DNA from: a virus
DNA: 28,704 nt
IMG/VR virus record: IMGVR_UViG_3300041409_000135
Span: 1 to 28,704 of that record
Strand: one strand, 5' to 3'
Shown: piece by piece, positions 17,417-24,150 of the stretch
Layout of the letters: each line of letters begins with the position of its first letter
Numbering within the stretch: the first letter of the stretch is position 1
The notes under the pieces: generated by a model
Seen by the model: the letters and a program-made list of their open reading frames with translations, nothing else
The model's database searches: none
What the model was told of the DNA's origin: nothing
Made by a program: the position numbers and the translations under genes

Positions 17417-17527
17417 TTTGATTTCCTCAAACTTGAGCCGAGGAAATCTAGCCCACAACCCCACAGCGAACAAGCCGCCCTCGGCGCTCGTCCACCTAGA
17501 AATTCCGTAAAACTACTGGAGATTGAT

Positions 17528-18385
17528 ATGGTGGACGCCAGTTTTGCGGCTGCTTTGACGCGCCTATGGCCGCACGGGGATGAGAAAATACCCGGATTGC
17601 GGACCGGGATCATCGATACGGCCCCAGCCGTCTTCGCGAAATACGGCATCAATACCCCGCTTTTGGTCGCCCATGTCATGGCGCAGATCAGCCATGAATG
17701 CGGGGCGGGGCACGATGTTGTTGAAAACCTGAGCTATACGGCCAATCGAATGACTCAGGTTTGGCCCGCTCGCTTCCCCTCAGCGGCAAGCGCCGATCCT
17801 TACGCCGGCAATCCAAGGGCTCTCGCGAACAAGGTCTATAACGGCCGCATGGGAAATGCCATCGGGACCGACGATGGCTGGAATTTTCGGGGTAGGGGGG
17901 CGTCACAGACGACGGGCCGCGAAGGCTACGTCCGGCTCGCCCTGAAGACCGGGCTGGATGTCGTCAAGAATCCCGACCTCGTAAACGATCCCCGATATTT
18001 CATGGAATGCGGTGTCGCCGATTTCATCAACTGCGGCTGTCTTCCTTACGCAAAGAACGACGACGTTCTCGGCGTCACCAAGCGTCTGAACGGCGGAACG
18101 GTAGGGCTGAACGAACGCAAGATATGGCTTGCAAAATGGAAAGGCGCGATCGACAGCGTTCCTGTCTCGAGTAAGCCGCCGATTGATCTTCCCGACATTC
18201 ACCCGTCTGAGCCAAAGCCCGCCACCAAGCCGTCGATCACCGCGGGCAACACCAAGCCGGCCCCGACCGATCTTCACGAAAAAGACAACGCGCCGAACCT
18301 TGGCCCGCAATCTCCCGCACCGAGCTTCGCGACCGCGTTCGCCAGTCTATTCGCGCTCATCCTCTCGCTGTTCAAGCGCAAATGA
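17528..18385 (+). CDS. Endolysin, GH19 chitinase/lysozyme-like, with C-terminal membrane segment
   Basis: I place the start at ATG 17528, with GGAG six bases upstream, giving 285 residues; the open frame back to 17324 has no support and runs against the minus-strand genes. Residues 5-210 look like GH19-type phage endolysins: HVMAQISHECG (Glu57 as likely catalytic acid), NLSYTANRMTQVWPARFP, NKVYNGRMGN, and GWNFRGRGASQTTGREGY. A Pro/Lys-rich linker (about 212-265) leads to SFATAFASLFALILSLFKRK, a hydrophobic helix with a basic end. The enzyme cuts peptidoglycan glycan chains at host lysis. No N-terminal signal is seen. Confidence 0.85.
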   Translation: MVDASFAAALTRLWPHGDEKIPGLRTGIIDTAPAVFAKYGINTPLLVAHVMAQISHECGAGHDVVENLSYTANRMTQVWPARFPSAASADPYAGNPRALANKVYNGRMGNAIGTDDGWNFRGRGASQTTGREGYVRLALKTGLDVVKNPDLVNDPRYFMECGVADFINCGCLPYAKNDDVLGVTKRLNGGTVGLNERKIWLAKWKGAIDSVPVSSKPPIDLPDIHPSEPKPATKPSITAGNTKPAPTDLHEKDNAPNLGPQSPAPSFATAFASLFALILSLFKRK

Positions 18386-18900
18386 ATTGGCTGAGGCTCT
18401 TCCGCCTAACGAAGTGGGAGTATTACGCCGACTTCTTCATCACCCCGCCGATCACGCTGGCGCTGCTGGTGTTCTCTATTCGGCAAGGCGTGTCGCCCGG
18501 TTGGTTCGGTGAGCTGGCGTTCGGACTTCTCGGCTGGTCGCTGTACGAATACGTGTTGCACCGATGGGTTCTGCATCGCGCTTGGTTCTTTCGCGACATG
18601 CACGATCTGCACCACTCGAGGCAGAAAGACTACATCGCGGTCCATCCTGCTTTGACGATCGCGATATACGCCGCGCTCTGGGCCATGTTCGGTTTTGGAA
18701 GCAGTGCGGTAATGATCGGGTTTTCGCTTGGCTACATCGCCTATTCGATCACGCACACAGCGTTTCACTACACGCACATACCGAAGGGCCACTGGCTCTA
18801 CGGAATGAAGATGCGCCACGCCGCGCATCATCGGACGGACGTGTGTTTCGGCGTGACGACCTCGCTCTGGGACAAGATTTTCAACACAGAAGGAAAATGA
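18382..18900 (+). CDS. Fatty acid hydroxylase / sterol desaturase superfamily membrane enzyme
   Basis: The 172-residue product has the diiron histidine boxes of this superfamily: HRWVLH (His60, His65), HDLHH (His74, 77, 78), HTAFHYTH (His125, 129, 132) and HAAHH (His146, 149, 150). Hydrophobic segments lie around residues 18-33, 42-58, 89-104 and 106-123. Family members use oxygen to hydroxylate or desaturate lipids or carotenoids. The ATG overlaps the endolysin stop (ATGA), and the next small membrane gene follows at once, so it is inside the lysis operon rather than in flanking DNA. The lipid substrate is unknown. Confidence 0.8.
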   Translation: MNWLRLFRLTKWEYYADFFITPPITLALLVFSIRQGVSPGWFGELAFGLLGWSLYEYVLHRWVLHRAWFFRDMHDLHHSRQKDYIAVHPALTIAIYAALWAMFGFGSSAVMIGFSLGYIAYSITHTAFHYTHIPKGHWLYGMKMRHAAHHRTDVCFGVTTSLWDKIFNTEGK

Positions 18901-18902
18901 CC

Positions 18903-19097
18903 ATGTTTACCGTGTTCGCAGAAGTCATCCTCGCCGGCGTCATCTTCACTGCCGGCGGCGCGCTGATCTGGTTTTTCAAACCAAAAATTCAGGAACTGGT
19001 GATCGGCGCGAACAAGCTTTCAGCCAAGCTTCACGCGCAGGCTGATGCGCTCAGCGCCAAAGCGACCGCGGCCGTCGACGCCGTCAAGAAGGTCTGA
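18903..19097 (+). CDS. Small membrane protein with C-terminal amphipathic helix
   Basis: AGGA at 18891-18894 fits best with ATG 18903 (64 residues); ATG 18897, which overlaps the upstream stop, is also possible. One membrane helix (about residues 5-27, ending GGALIWFFKP) is followed by an Ala/Lys-rich helix with repeated LSAKLHAQADALSAKATAA. With an N-terminal anchor and a long helix it could be a very short i-spanin-like protein or a holin partner, but no motif decides between these. Confidence 0.6.
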   Translation: MFTVFAEVILAGVIFTAGGALIWFFKPKIQELVIGANKLSAKLHAQADALSAKATAAVDAVKKV

Positions 19098-19101
19098 GGC
19101 G

Positions 19102-19350
19102 GTGCTGCAGAAGATCTGGGCCGCCTGCGGCCGGTCCGCAACGATGGCGGTCCAGTACGTCGGACTCGCCTTCGGTCTCGTCGTTGCGAACCTGGATAAT
19201 ATCGCTGCGGTCGTCGGTGATCCGGCCTTCGTGACGTGGGCCCAATCCTGGCTAGGGAGTAACCCCAAGGCGTGGGGCGTGGTGATGATGGCGTTCTCGA
19301 GCGTCACCATGGCGGCGCGGCTGCGGACGCTCATCAAGCCGAAGGCATAA
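19102..19350 (+). CDS. Small hydrophobic protein of the lysis cassette, possible holin or antiholin
   Basis: The likely start is GTG 19102, four bases after the previous stop and preceded by GAGG, giving 82 residues; ATG 19144 would give 68. Two hydrophobic stretches are visible (about residues 14-40, YVGLAFGLVVANLDNIAAVVG, and 60-75, GVVMMAFSSVTMAA), with a basic C-terminus RLRTLIKPKA. Size, topology and place just before a holin suggest a second holin or a regulator of it. No family is recognised. Confidence 0.6.
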   Translation: MLQKIWAACGRSATMAVQYVGLAFGLVVANLDNIAAVVGDPAFVTWAQSWLGSNPKAWGVVMMAFSSVTMAARLRTLIKPKA

Positions 19351-19354
19351 TCCG

Positions 19355-19738
19355 ATGTGGATGACAATTCTCTCCTTTCTCGGCGGTCCCGTCATCAAGG
19401 GCCTGATCGATGCCTATCAGGCAAAGCTGAAGTCCGAAACGACTGACGCAAAAACAGCAGCCACATTGGCTGCGTCTGAAATTGCGGCTCAGGTCAGCGA
19501 GTCCAATGCCATCCTCCAGTATCGGACGGCCGAGATCGGCCATTGGTACGAGCCTGACAAGATCATGGGATATCTCGTAGCGCTGTTGCTCGGGAAAATC
19601 ATCGTCTGGGATATCTGCCTAGGCTGGGGAACAACGACCCTGCACGACGGCTGGATGACGACGACAGCCAATCTGGTCGTTGCGTTTTACTTCGGTAAAC
19701 GTGGATTTGAAAACGTCGCGCGCATCATCAAACGCTAA
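19355..19738 (+). CDS. Holin, GTA-type 3TM family
   Basis: The 127-residue product resembles the holins of gene transfer agents and alphaproteobacterial phages (GTA_holin_3TM): FLGGPVIKGLIDAYQAKLK at the start, a helical Ala/Glu-rich linker, EIGHWYEPDKIMGYLVALLLGKIIVWD in the middle and AFYFGKRGFENVARII at the end. Holins open the inner membrane so the endolysin can reach the wall. It lies four bases after the preceding small membrane gene and 13 bases before the lipoprotein gene. Confidence 0.75.
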   Translation: MWMTILSFLGGPVIKGLIDAYQAKLKSETTDAKTAATLAASEIAAQVSESNAILQYRTAEIGHWYEPDKIMGYLVALLLGKIIVWDICLGWGTTTLHDGWMTTTANLVVAFYFGKRGFENVARIIKR

Positions 19739-19751
19739 ACCGGAGGCAGAA

Positions 19752-20051
19752 ATGAAGAAGATCAGCTTCACAATTGCGCTTGCTGTCATGGTGGCAGGCT
19801 GCGCCCATCGACCCGGGATGGTCGCCCCCGCGCCCGTCAAGCGTCATCACGCGGTCCATAAGGTTGCGGCGGTGCCAGTTGCCCATCCCGTTGCCGCTCC
19901 CGTGGCGCCTCCTGTCGCCGAACCAGCGCCGCCGCCTGTGGCTCAGGTCGCGCCGCCTCCGGTTGTTCCTGCTCCTGTTGCTGCACCAGCCACGCCGAAG
20001 CACGGCGCGTTGCGCTGGTTCTTGCGCGATCGATCCACCAGCGGACGGTAA
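19752..20051 (+). CDS. Proline-rich lipoprotein, candidate outer-membrane spanin (Rz1-like)
   Basis: GGAGG six bases before ATG 19752 gives a clear start and 99 residues. MKKISFTIALAVMVAGC is a lipoprotein signal peptide with the lipobox VAGC, so Cys17 should be lipidated. The mature part is dominated by Pro, Ala and Val (PVAPPVAEPAPPPVAQ), with a basic end RWFLRDR. Rz1 proteins are small Pro-rich outer-membrane lipoproteins of the lysis cassette, which matches type and place. Here it is longer than usual and is not nested in an i-spanin gene. Confidence 0.65.
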   Translation: MKKISFTIALAVMVAGCAHRPGMVAPAPVKRHHAVHKVAAVPVAHPVAAPVAPPVAEPAPPPVAQVAPPPVVPAPVAAPATPKHGALRWFLRDRSTSGR

Positions 20052-20348
20052 ATGATGCAAGATCACGAAGTCCGACAAGTCGTCAATGACGTCCTCTCCG
20101 AACAGCAGCGCCTCCATAGTGCGGATGTCGATACGGTCGTCCTGAAGGCAATAGCAACGATTCTGACTTCGTTTGGAATCGAAGAAGAGGACCGCAAAGA
20201 GCTTCGCGCGGATTTCCAGCATCTTCGAAAATGGCGACGTGGCGTTGAGCAAGTCGAGCGCGTCGGCTGGGGATCTGTCATCACCATCATCGTTACCGGG
20301 ACTCTCGGCGCGCTATGGGTCGGCTTCAAGACACTGGTTGGCAAATAG
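20052..20348 (+). CDS. Small phage protein with C-terminal membrane helix
   Basis: The 98-residue product starts at ATG 20052 directly after the lipoprotein stop (a second ATG follows). The N-terminal two thirds are charged and helical (HEVRQVVNDVLSEQQRLH, then EEEDRKELRADFQHLRKWRRG). Residues 74-95 form a hydrophobic helix (VITIIVTGTLGALWVGF). Proteins of this shape are common beside holins in alphaproteobacterial prophages, but I cannot name a function. The orientation, with a cytoplasmic N-terminus, argues against an i-spanin. Confidence 0.65.
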   Translation: MMQDHEVRQVVNDVLSEQQRLHSADVDTVVLKAIATILTSFGIEEEDRKELRADFQHLRKWRRGVEQVERVGWGSVITIIVTGTLGALWVGFKTLVGK

Positions 20349-20349
20349 T

Positions 20350-20553
20350 ATGTTCGCGATCCTGATCGTCGTCAGCCTCACCCTGCACGGCCATCAGCAT
20401 AAGTTCTTCTACACGTCCAAAGCCGGGTTCAGCCAGCAATCCTGCGAAAAGCGGGGCGATGCCATGGCCGACCGTATCGCTCGCAGCGTTGCCGGCCGCG
20501 TCAATGCTTCGGTGAAGTCGAGTTGCTCGCGTCTCGATACCCGGCCGATCTAA
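20350..20553 (+). CDS. Small secreted or membrane-anchored protein
   Basis: ATG 20350 lies one base after the previous stop and gives 67 residues. The first 12 residues are hydrophobic (MFAILIVVSLTL), followed by HGHQHKFFYTSKAGFSQQSCEKRGDAMA, a pattern like short periplasmic proteins with two cysteines (Cys32 and Cys59). No Shine-Dalgarno site is evident, so translation may be coupled. Function unknown. Confidence 0.5.
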   Translation: MFAILIVVSLTLHGHQHKFFYTSKAGFSQQSCEKRGDAMADRIARSVAGRVNASVKSSCSRLDTRPI

Positions 20554-20578
20554 ATCATCAACAACTAGACGAGGTTTT

Positions 20579-20992
20579 ATGTTCCGCAAAACGCTTGCGG
20601 CGTGCATCTGCGCGCTTTCGATTCTGTCCGCAACATCCGCAGAGGCGCGGCATCATAGGCATCATCACTCGATGTCGAATTCAGGCGCAGGCGTCATCGG
20701 CGGGCGCCCGGCAGGCTGCCCCTCCCGGTTCTGCGGATGCGGCGCAAGCCTGCATCTGTTCGGGCGCATCATTCCATCGCTCAATCTGGCGGCGAACTGG
20801 CTGCGCTTCCCACGGGCGGCGCCGGCTCCGAAGATGGCCGCCGCACGACGCGGCCACGTCTTCGTGCTCGAGCAGCACATTCAGGGCAATACCTGGCTCG
20901 TGTTCGACGCCAATTCCGGTCACCACGCGACACGTCTCCATGCCCGTTCCATCGCGGGCTTCGCAATCGTCAATCCATTCGGTTCGACATGA
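20579..20992 (+). CDS. Secreted His-rich protein, possibly a CHAP-like fold
   Basis: GAGG shortly before ATG 20579 supports the start; the product has 137 residues. A signal peptide ends at AEA (residue 23) and is followed by RHHRHHH. The mature part has GGRPAGCPSRFCGCG (Cys47, 52, 54), then NLAANWLRFPR and ARRGHVFVLEQ (His93). This Cys...His layout recalls small secreted rhizobial proteins with a CHAP-like fold, which suggests a cell-wall peptidase or a relic of one. That fold is an inference from motif spacing. The stop overlaps the next ATG (ATGA). Confidence 0.6.
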   Translation: MFRKTLAACICALSILSATSAEARHHRHHHSMSNSGAGVIGGRPAGCPSRFCGCGASLHLFGRIIPSLNLAANWLRFPRAAPAPKMAAARRGHVFVLEQHIQGNTWLVFDANSGHHATRLHARSIAGFAIVNPFGST

Positions 20993-21213
20993 ACAACACC
21001 GCGGCCGAGATCGCATACAGCGCCGCCGTTATCCATGGCGAGTTGCGCCGCGTCTTCTTGGCCGCCGCTATCGTGCTGCTCATCTGCGTTGTCTGTTGGG
21101 TCATCCAGGAATTCGGCTTGCGTAAATCGACGGCCGCGCTCGGCTGGGTTGGGATGCTCTGCCTCGCCGTTGTTGCGTCAATTGCCGTCATTCTCATCGT
21201 CGCGCTGATCTGA
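20989..21213 (+). CDS. Small two-helix membrane protein
   Basis: ATG 20989 overlaps the upstream stop and gives 74 residues. Two hydrophobic helices (about residues 22-43, FLAAAIVLLICVVCWVIQEF, and 50-74, LGWVGMLCLAVVASIAVIL) are separated by a short basic loop GLRKSTAA. The stop overlaps the ATG of the HTH-phosphoesterase gene (TGATG). Function unknown; it may belong to the envelope cassette upstream or accompany the downstream trio. Confidence 0.6.
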   Translation: MNNTAAEIAYSAAVIHGELRRVFLAAAIVLLICVVCWVIQEFGLRKSTAALGWVGMLCLAVVASIAVILIVALI

Positions 21214-22514
21214 TGACCGCGCACAATCTGACGGACGCCCAGTTGGACGCCGCCGCAGCCGCCCTAGCGCAATGTGGCGGCAATGCCACACACGCCGCAG
21301 CGTCTCTGAATCTAAATCGCAGCACGTTCAACCATCACATTCGGTGCCACAAACTGCGCTGTTCGAGGTCGGCGACGACTCCGGCGCCGGTTAAACTGGA
21401 CGTAGTTGAGCGCCACCGCTTCACTGCCGAGATATCCCAGCTTCGCGAGAATAACAAAGCGCTGACAAAGCGCTTGGCGGCGGCGGAAGACCACCGCGCC
21501 TCGATCCTCGGCCTCGAGATCGCCCCAGCGGAGCCGGTGGCCAGGCCCCGTCCGGCCAAAATTTCCAGAAATTCCAGCAAACAGGCCGTCGTCCTGCACC
21601 TTTCCGACCTCCATGTTGGCGAAGTCGTCAACCGCGAGGAGGTCATGGGCGTCAACGAATACAATCTCCCGGTCGCAGAGAAGCGCATAGGTAGGCTTTT
21701 CAACGCGGCGTCCATCCTGACGACTTCGGCGTGGCCCGCGTCTGACGCGGCTCCCAGCAAGGTCTGCGTGCTATTGGGTGGGGATCTGATCTCCGGCCAT
21801 GGATTGCACCCCGAGCACGCCGAGACCGACGCCGGGACGGCCTACCAGCAGACCAAATGGGCGGCTGAGTATATCGCCGCCGGCGTCCTGAGGCTGCATC
21901 TGGACCTTATGGAGCGGTTCGGTAAGCCGGTCCCGATCGAACTCATCAGCGTGGTCGGCAACCACGGCCGGGACACGTTCGGCAAGCCGCGGACCAAGCT
22001 GGTTTCGATCCAGAGCTATGACACGCTGGTTTCGGATTTCGTCGAAGCGGCGCTGAAGCAATTCCCCTCCATCAAGCATTACCGGCCCCGGGGCTTCGAC
22101 GCCTATTTCGATGCCGCCGGCTGGCCGCTGTTGCTGACCCACGGCGACCGGATGGGATCCGGCGGGGGGACCGGATTCATCGGGCCCGCCGCGACCATCA
22201 TCAAGGGCCATCGGAAAATCTTGGATACCGAGCACCGCCAGCGCCGGCCGGTCTACAAGGTGTTCTCTGGGCACTTCCATACGACGTGCGTTACGCCCTT
22301 CGGTTTCGGCAACGGCTCTGGAATCGGCTACGGCGAGTTCGCCAAGAGTCTCCGCGCCGATCCTGAGCCGGCTCAGCAGAACTTCGTGGTCTTCCATGAG
22401 CGCATCGGCGTGATCCGCTGGCATCCTATCGCCATGGGAGCGTCGTCCGAGGGATCGATCTACCAACCTACCGCCGGCCTGATCCTGCCTAGCATGTATG
22501 AGGGCCGCACATGA
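21213..22514 (+). CDS. HTH-calcineurin-type metallophosphoesterase fusion
   Basis: The 433-residue product begins with a FIS-like helix-turn-helix (about residues 12-45; CGGNATHAAASLNLNRSTFNHH), then a short coiled coil (65-95). The catalytic domain carries the full metallophosphoesterase set: DLHVGE (Asp132, His134), GGDLISGHG (Asp191), GNHGRD (Asn250, His251), THGD (His310) and SGHFHT (His354, His356). Such enzymes use two metals to cleave phosphodiester or phosphomonoester bonds; the DNA-binding head suggests a nucleic acid substrate or DNA targeting. It is coupled to the genes on both sides. Similar proteins occur in tailed phages without an established role. Confidence 0.8.
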   Translation: MTAHNLTDAQLDAAAAALAQCGGNATHAAASLNLNRSTFNHHIRCHKLRCSRSATTPAPVKLDVVERHRFTAEISQLRENNKALTKRLAAAEDHRASILGLEIAPAEPVARPRPAKISRNSSKQAVVLHLSDLHVGEVVNREEVMGVNEYNLPVAEKRIGRLFNAASILTTSAWPASDAAPSKVCVLLGGDLISGHGLHPEHAETDAGTAYQQTKWAAEYIAAGVLRLHLDLMERFGKPVPIELISVVGNHGRDTFGKPRTKLVSIQSYDTLVSDFVEAALKQFPSIKHYRPRGFDAYFDAAGWPLLLTHGDRMGSGGGTGFIGPAATIIKGHRKILDTEHRQRRPVYKVFSGHFHTTCVTPFGFGNGSGIGYGEFAKSLRADPEPAQQNFVVFHERIGVIRWHPIAMGASSEGSIYQPTAGLILPSMYEGRT

Positions 22515-22876
22515 CCCTTCCGCTGACACCTGAAATGCTGGCAGCGGCTTACGAATACATGAGGACAACGCCGCCGTTTTGCCGATTGAAGCTACCACCC
22601 GCCGCCGTCGTCAAGTTCACCGTGGGGAAATTCCGGCAGGACTTCGCCGAGTATCGATGGGACGGCAAGCACCACACCATTACGATGTCAGTGAATGCTA
22701 TCGGGCATACCACAACCCTGATGCGGTGCATGGCACACGAGGCAATCCATCTTTATTTGGAAGAGAACGGGCTTGAGAGCCGCGCGGGCGGCAAGGACAC
22801 GCACAACGCGGCGTTCCGGAAGTTGGCCGCCCAGGTGTGTCGGCATCATGGATTCGACGCGAAGGCGTTCTACTGA
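22511..22876 (+). CDS. SprT-like zinc metallopeptidase
   Basis: This 121-residue protein has HEAIH (His76, Glu77, His80) and a downstream THNAAFRKLAAQVCRHHG with His98 as the likely third zinc ligand, the SprT/zincin arrangement. The first 60 residues contain a strand pattern (YRWDGKHHTITMSV) typical of the fold. SprT relatives cut DNA-bound proteins or act as transcription-associated factors; here the substrate is unknown. It starts at ATG 22511, inside the phosphoesterase stop, and its own TGA overlaps the next ATG, so the three genes should be made together. Confidence 0.75.
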   Translation: MTLPLTPEMLAAAYEYMRTTPPFCRLKLPPAAVVKFTVGKFRQDFAEYRWDGKHHTITMSVNAIGHTTTLMRCMAHEAIHLYLEENGLESRAGGKDTHNAAFRKLAAQVCRHHGFDAKAFY

Positions 22877-23313
22877 TGCCTTATCTGATCCGCGAGGTCG
22901 ACGGTCGCGACCCCGACGTTGCCGCCGTGCTGCACCGCCTCAATGGCCTCGCGCCCGATATTTTCCCGGCACTGGAATCGCGTCATCTCGAGGACGGCTT
23001 CTGGTGGCTGGCGTATCTCGAAAGTGATCCCGTCGCCTTCGCCGGCATGGTGCCGTTCGAACCCTTCCCGAACATTGGATATTTTAAGCGCTGCTACGTT
23101 CTGCCCGACCATCACGGCCACGGGTTGCAATTACGGTTCATGGTCACGCGAGAGATCAAGGCGAAAAAGATAGGCTGGACGCACCTCGTATCGGAGTGCG
23201 CGGCGCGCAATCTGCATTCGTCCGCCAATTTCCGGCGCGCCGGATTTGAGCAAGCCGAGCCGGAGCAGCGTTGGGGCCAGGCAAATTCCGTCTACTGGGT
23301 GAAGGCGATTTAG
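22876..23313 (+). CDS. GNAT family N-acetyltransferase
   Basis: I prefer ATG 22876, which overlaps the SprT stop (TGATG), giving 145 residues; an open frame from 22837 would lie inside that gene. The middle strand PNIGYFKRCYVLPDHHGHGLQLRFM contains the acetyl-CoA-binding motif A in the form HHGHGL, and LVSECAARNLHSSANFRRAGFE is the usual GNAT motif B. It would acetylate an amine on a small molecule, peptide or protein; the acceptor is unknown. The gene ends 17 bases before a strong terminator. Confidence 0.8.
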   Translation: MPYLIREVDGRDPDVAAVLHRLNGLAPDIFPALESRHLEDGFWWLAYLESDPVAFAGMVPFEPFPNIGYFKRCYVLPDHHGHGLQLRFMVTREIKAKKIGWTHLVSECAARNLHSSANFRRAGFEQAEPEQRWGQANSVYWVKAI

Positions 23314-23330
23314 TCGCCTCGCTCCAAGGC

Positions 23331-23367
23331 AAAAGGCCGCCGCTCAATCTGGGCAGCGGCCTTTTTT
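23331..23367. terminator. Bidirectional rho-independent terminator
   Basis: The arms AAAAGGCCGC (23331-23340) and GCGGCCTTTT (23356-23365) can form a ten-base-pair stem with a 15-base loop, followed by a T-run to 23367 on the + strand and preceded by an A-run that gives a T-run on the minus strand. It sits between the convergent acetyltransferase gene and the minus-strand array, so it can stop transcription from both sides. Confidence 0.9.
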
Positions 23368-23369
23368 GT

Positions 23370-23612
23370 TCAGTTCGATAGCCAGGGCTTCAGGTAAGCC
23401 CGAATCTTGGACATCTGTTCGCTAATGTGCTGCTCACCGCAGCCGTGCTTTTCAAGATGTTTCCGAAATTCCGGTTCGGCCAAGGACCATCCTATATCTT
23501 CGGCACGGAGCATTATCAGCAGATCAAATGCCCGCCTCTCGTCAAGCGGATGAATCGCAAAAAGTTGGTCTTGGTTGCCGAAGCATCCCGCTATTCTCTG
23601 TTTCCAGTCCAA
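23370..23612 (-). CDS. Small phage protein of unknown function
   Basis: I choose TTG 23612 because GGAGG (complement of 23622-23626) lies nine bases upstream; this gives 80 residues. A longer form from TTG 23663 (97 residues), overlapping the previous stop, is possible. The protein is soluble, with DERRAFDLLIMLRAEDIGWSL in the middle and HLEKHGCGEQHISEQMSKI near the end. It is the last gene of the minus-strand array and stops two bases from the shared terminator. No family recognised. Confidence 0.55.
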   Translation of the reverse strand: MDWKQRIAGCFGNQDQLFAIHPLDERRAFDLLIMLRAEDIGWSLAEPEFRKHLEKHGCGEQHISEQMSKIRAYLKPWLSN

Positions 23613-23659
23613 ATTGTCGGTCCTCCGTTGTTTAACGGCTAGTGCGCCCCTTGCCCAAC

Positions 23660-23887
23660 TCAATCCTCGGTAGCCCTAGGCACCCCATACTGATCCGCGC
23701 CGCCGGCTGGGCGCAACGGGCCCTGTCCCTCGCGCACCACCTGGTTGACCAGTCTGCGGTCGCGCCGCTCATCCGGCGTCAGCGTCATCACCGCGTCGTG
23801 GATCTCGGCTGGAATCGTGAGGGTGGAATCGTGCGGCTTTTCCGCCCAGTCCCACCAGCGGTCGAAGGCGTCTTTTTCTTCTGTCAT
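23660..23887 (-). CDS. Small phage protein of unknown function
   Basis: The 75-residue product starts at ATG 23887, overlapping the stop of the gene before it (ATGA). It is acidic at the N-terminus (MTEEKDAFDRWWDWAEKPHD) and has a short helix TPDERRDRRLVNQVVREG. It has no membrane segment. The tight overlap supports a real gene, but the role is unknown. Confidence 0.55.
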   Translation of the reverse strand: MTEEKDAFDRWWDWAEKPHDSTLTIPAEIHDAVMTLTPDERRDRRLVNQVVREGQGPLRPAGGADQYGVPRATED

Positions 23888-24150
23888 CGCACGATCCTGT
23901 ATTTTTTGGCCCGCTTGACCCTCGGTTCAATAGGTGGGTTCGGCTTGCCATAGTTCAACGCCCGCAGCATGCCTATCCGGGCGTGCAGCAGCGGTCCCTT
24001 GTCTTCCGCCGCCATGATCAGCGCCTCTACAGCCGCCTGCCAGTGCGGCAATACCTGCTCAGACTTCGGTAGCCGCTTGATGTAATTGGCCGCGTGACGG
24101 AGCGTCCTGAGGCCGGGGACCATGTCTTCGAACTCACGGGACCAGGCCAT
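23884..24150 (-). CDS. Conserved-looking prophage protein of unknown function
   Basis: The 88-residue product contains LRTLRHAANYIKRLPKSEQ, then PHWQAAVEALIMAAEDKGP and ARIGMLRALNYG. From memory this pattern recurs in short proteins of rhizobial prophages, but no function is known to me. The C-terminus is strongly basic (RVKRAKKYRIVR), as in nucleic-acid-binding proteins. The ATG at 24150 overlaps the preceding stop (TAATG). Confidence 0.65.
   Translation of the reverse strand: MAWSREFEDMVPGLRTLRHAANYIKRLPKSEQVLPHWQAAVEALIMAAEDKGPLLHARIGMLRALNYGKPNPPIEPRVKRAKKYRIVR

Noticed and set aside
17324-17527. N-terminal extension of the endolysin frame
   Set aside because: The extension overlaps a well-supported minus-strand gene, has low-complexity polar sequence, and GGAG six bases before ATG 17528 marks a better start.
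16945-17679. 244-codon minus-strand open frame across the esterase end and endolysin start
   Set aside because: It runs antisense to the endolysin catalytic domain and in a different frame from the better supported small membrane genes with ribosome binding sites.
21771-22598. 275-codon minus-strand open frame
   Set aside because: It is antisense to the metallophosphoesterase gene, whose catalytic motifs are complete, and its product shows no recognisable motif or domain.
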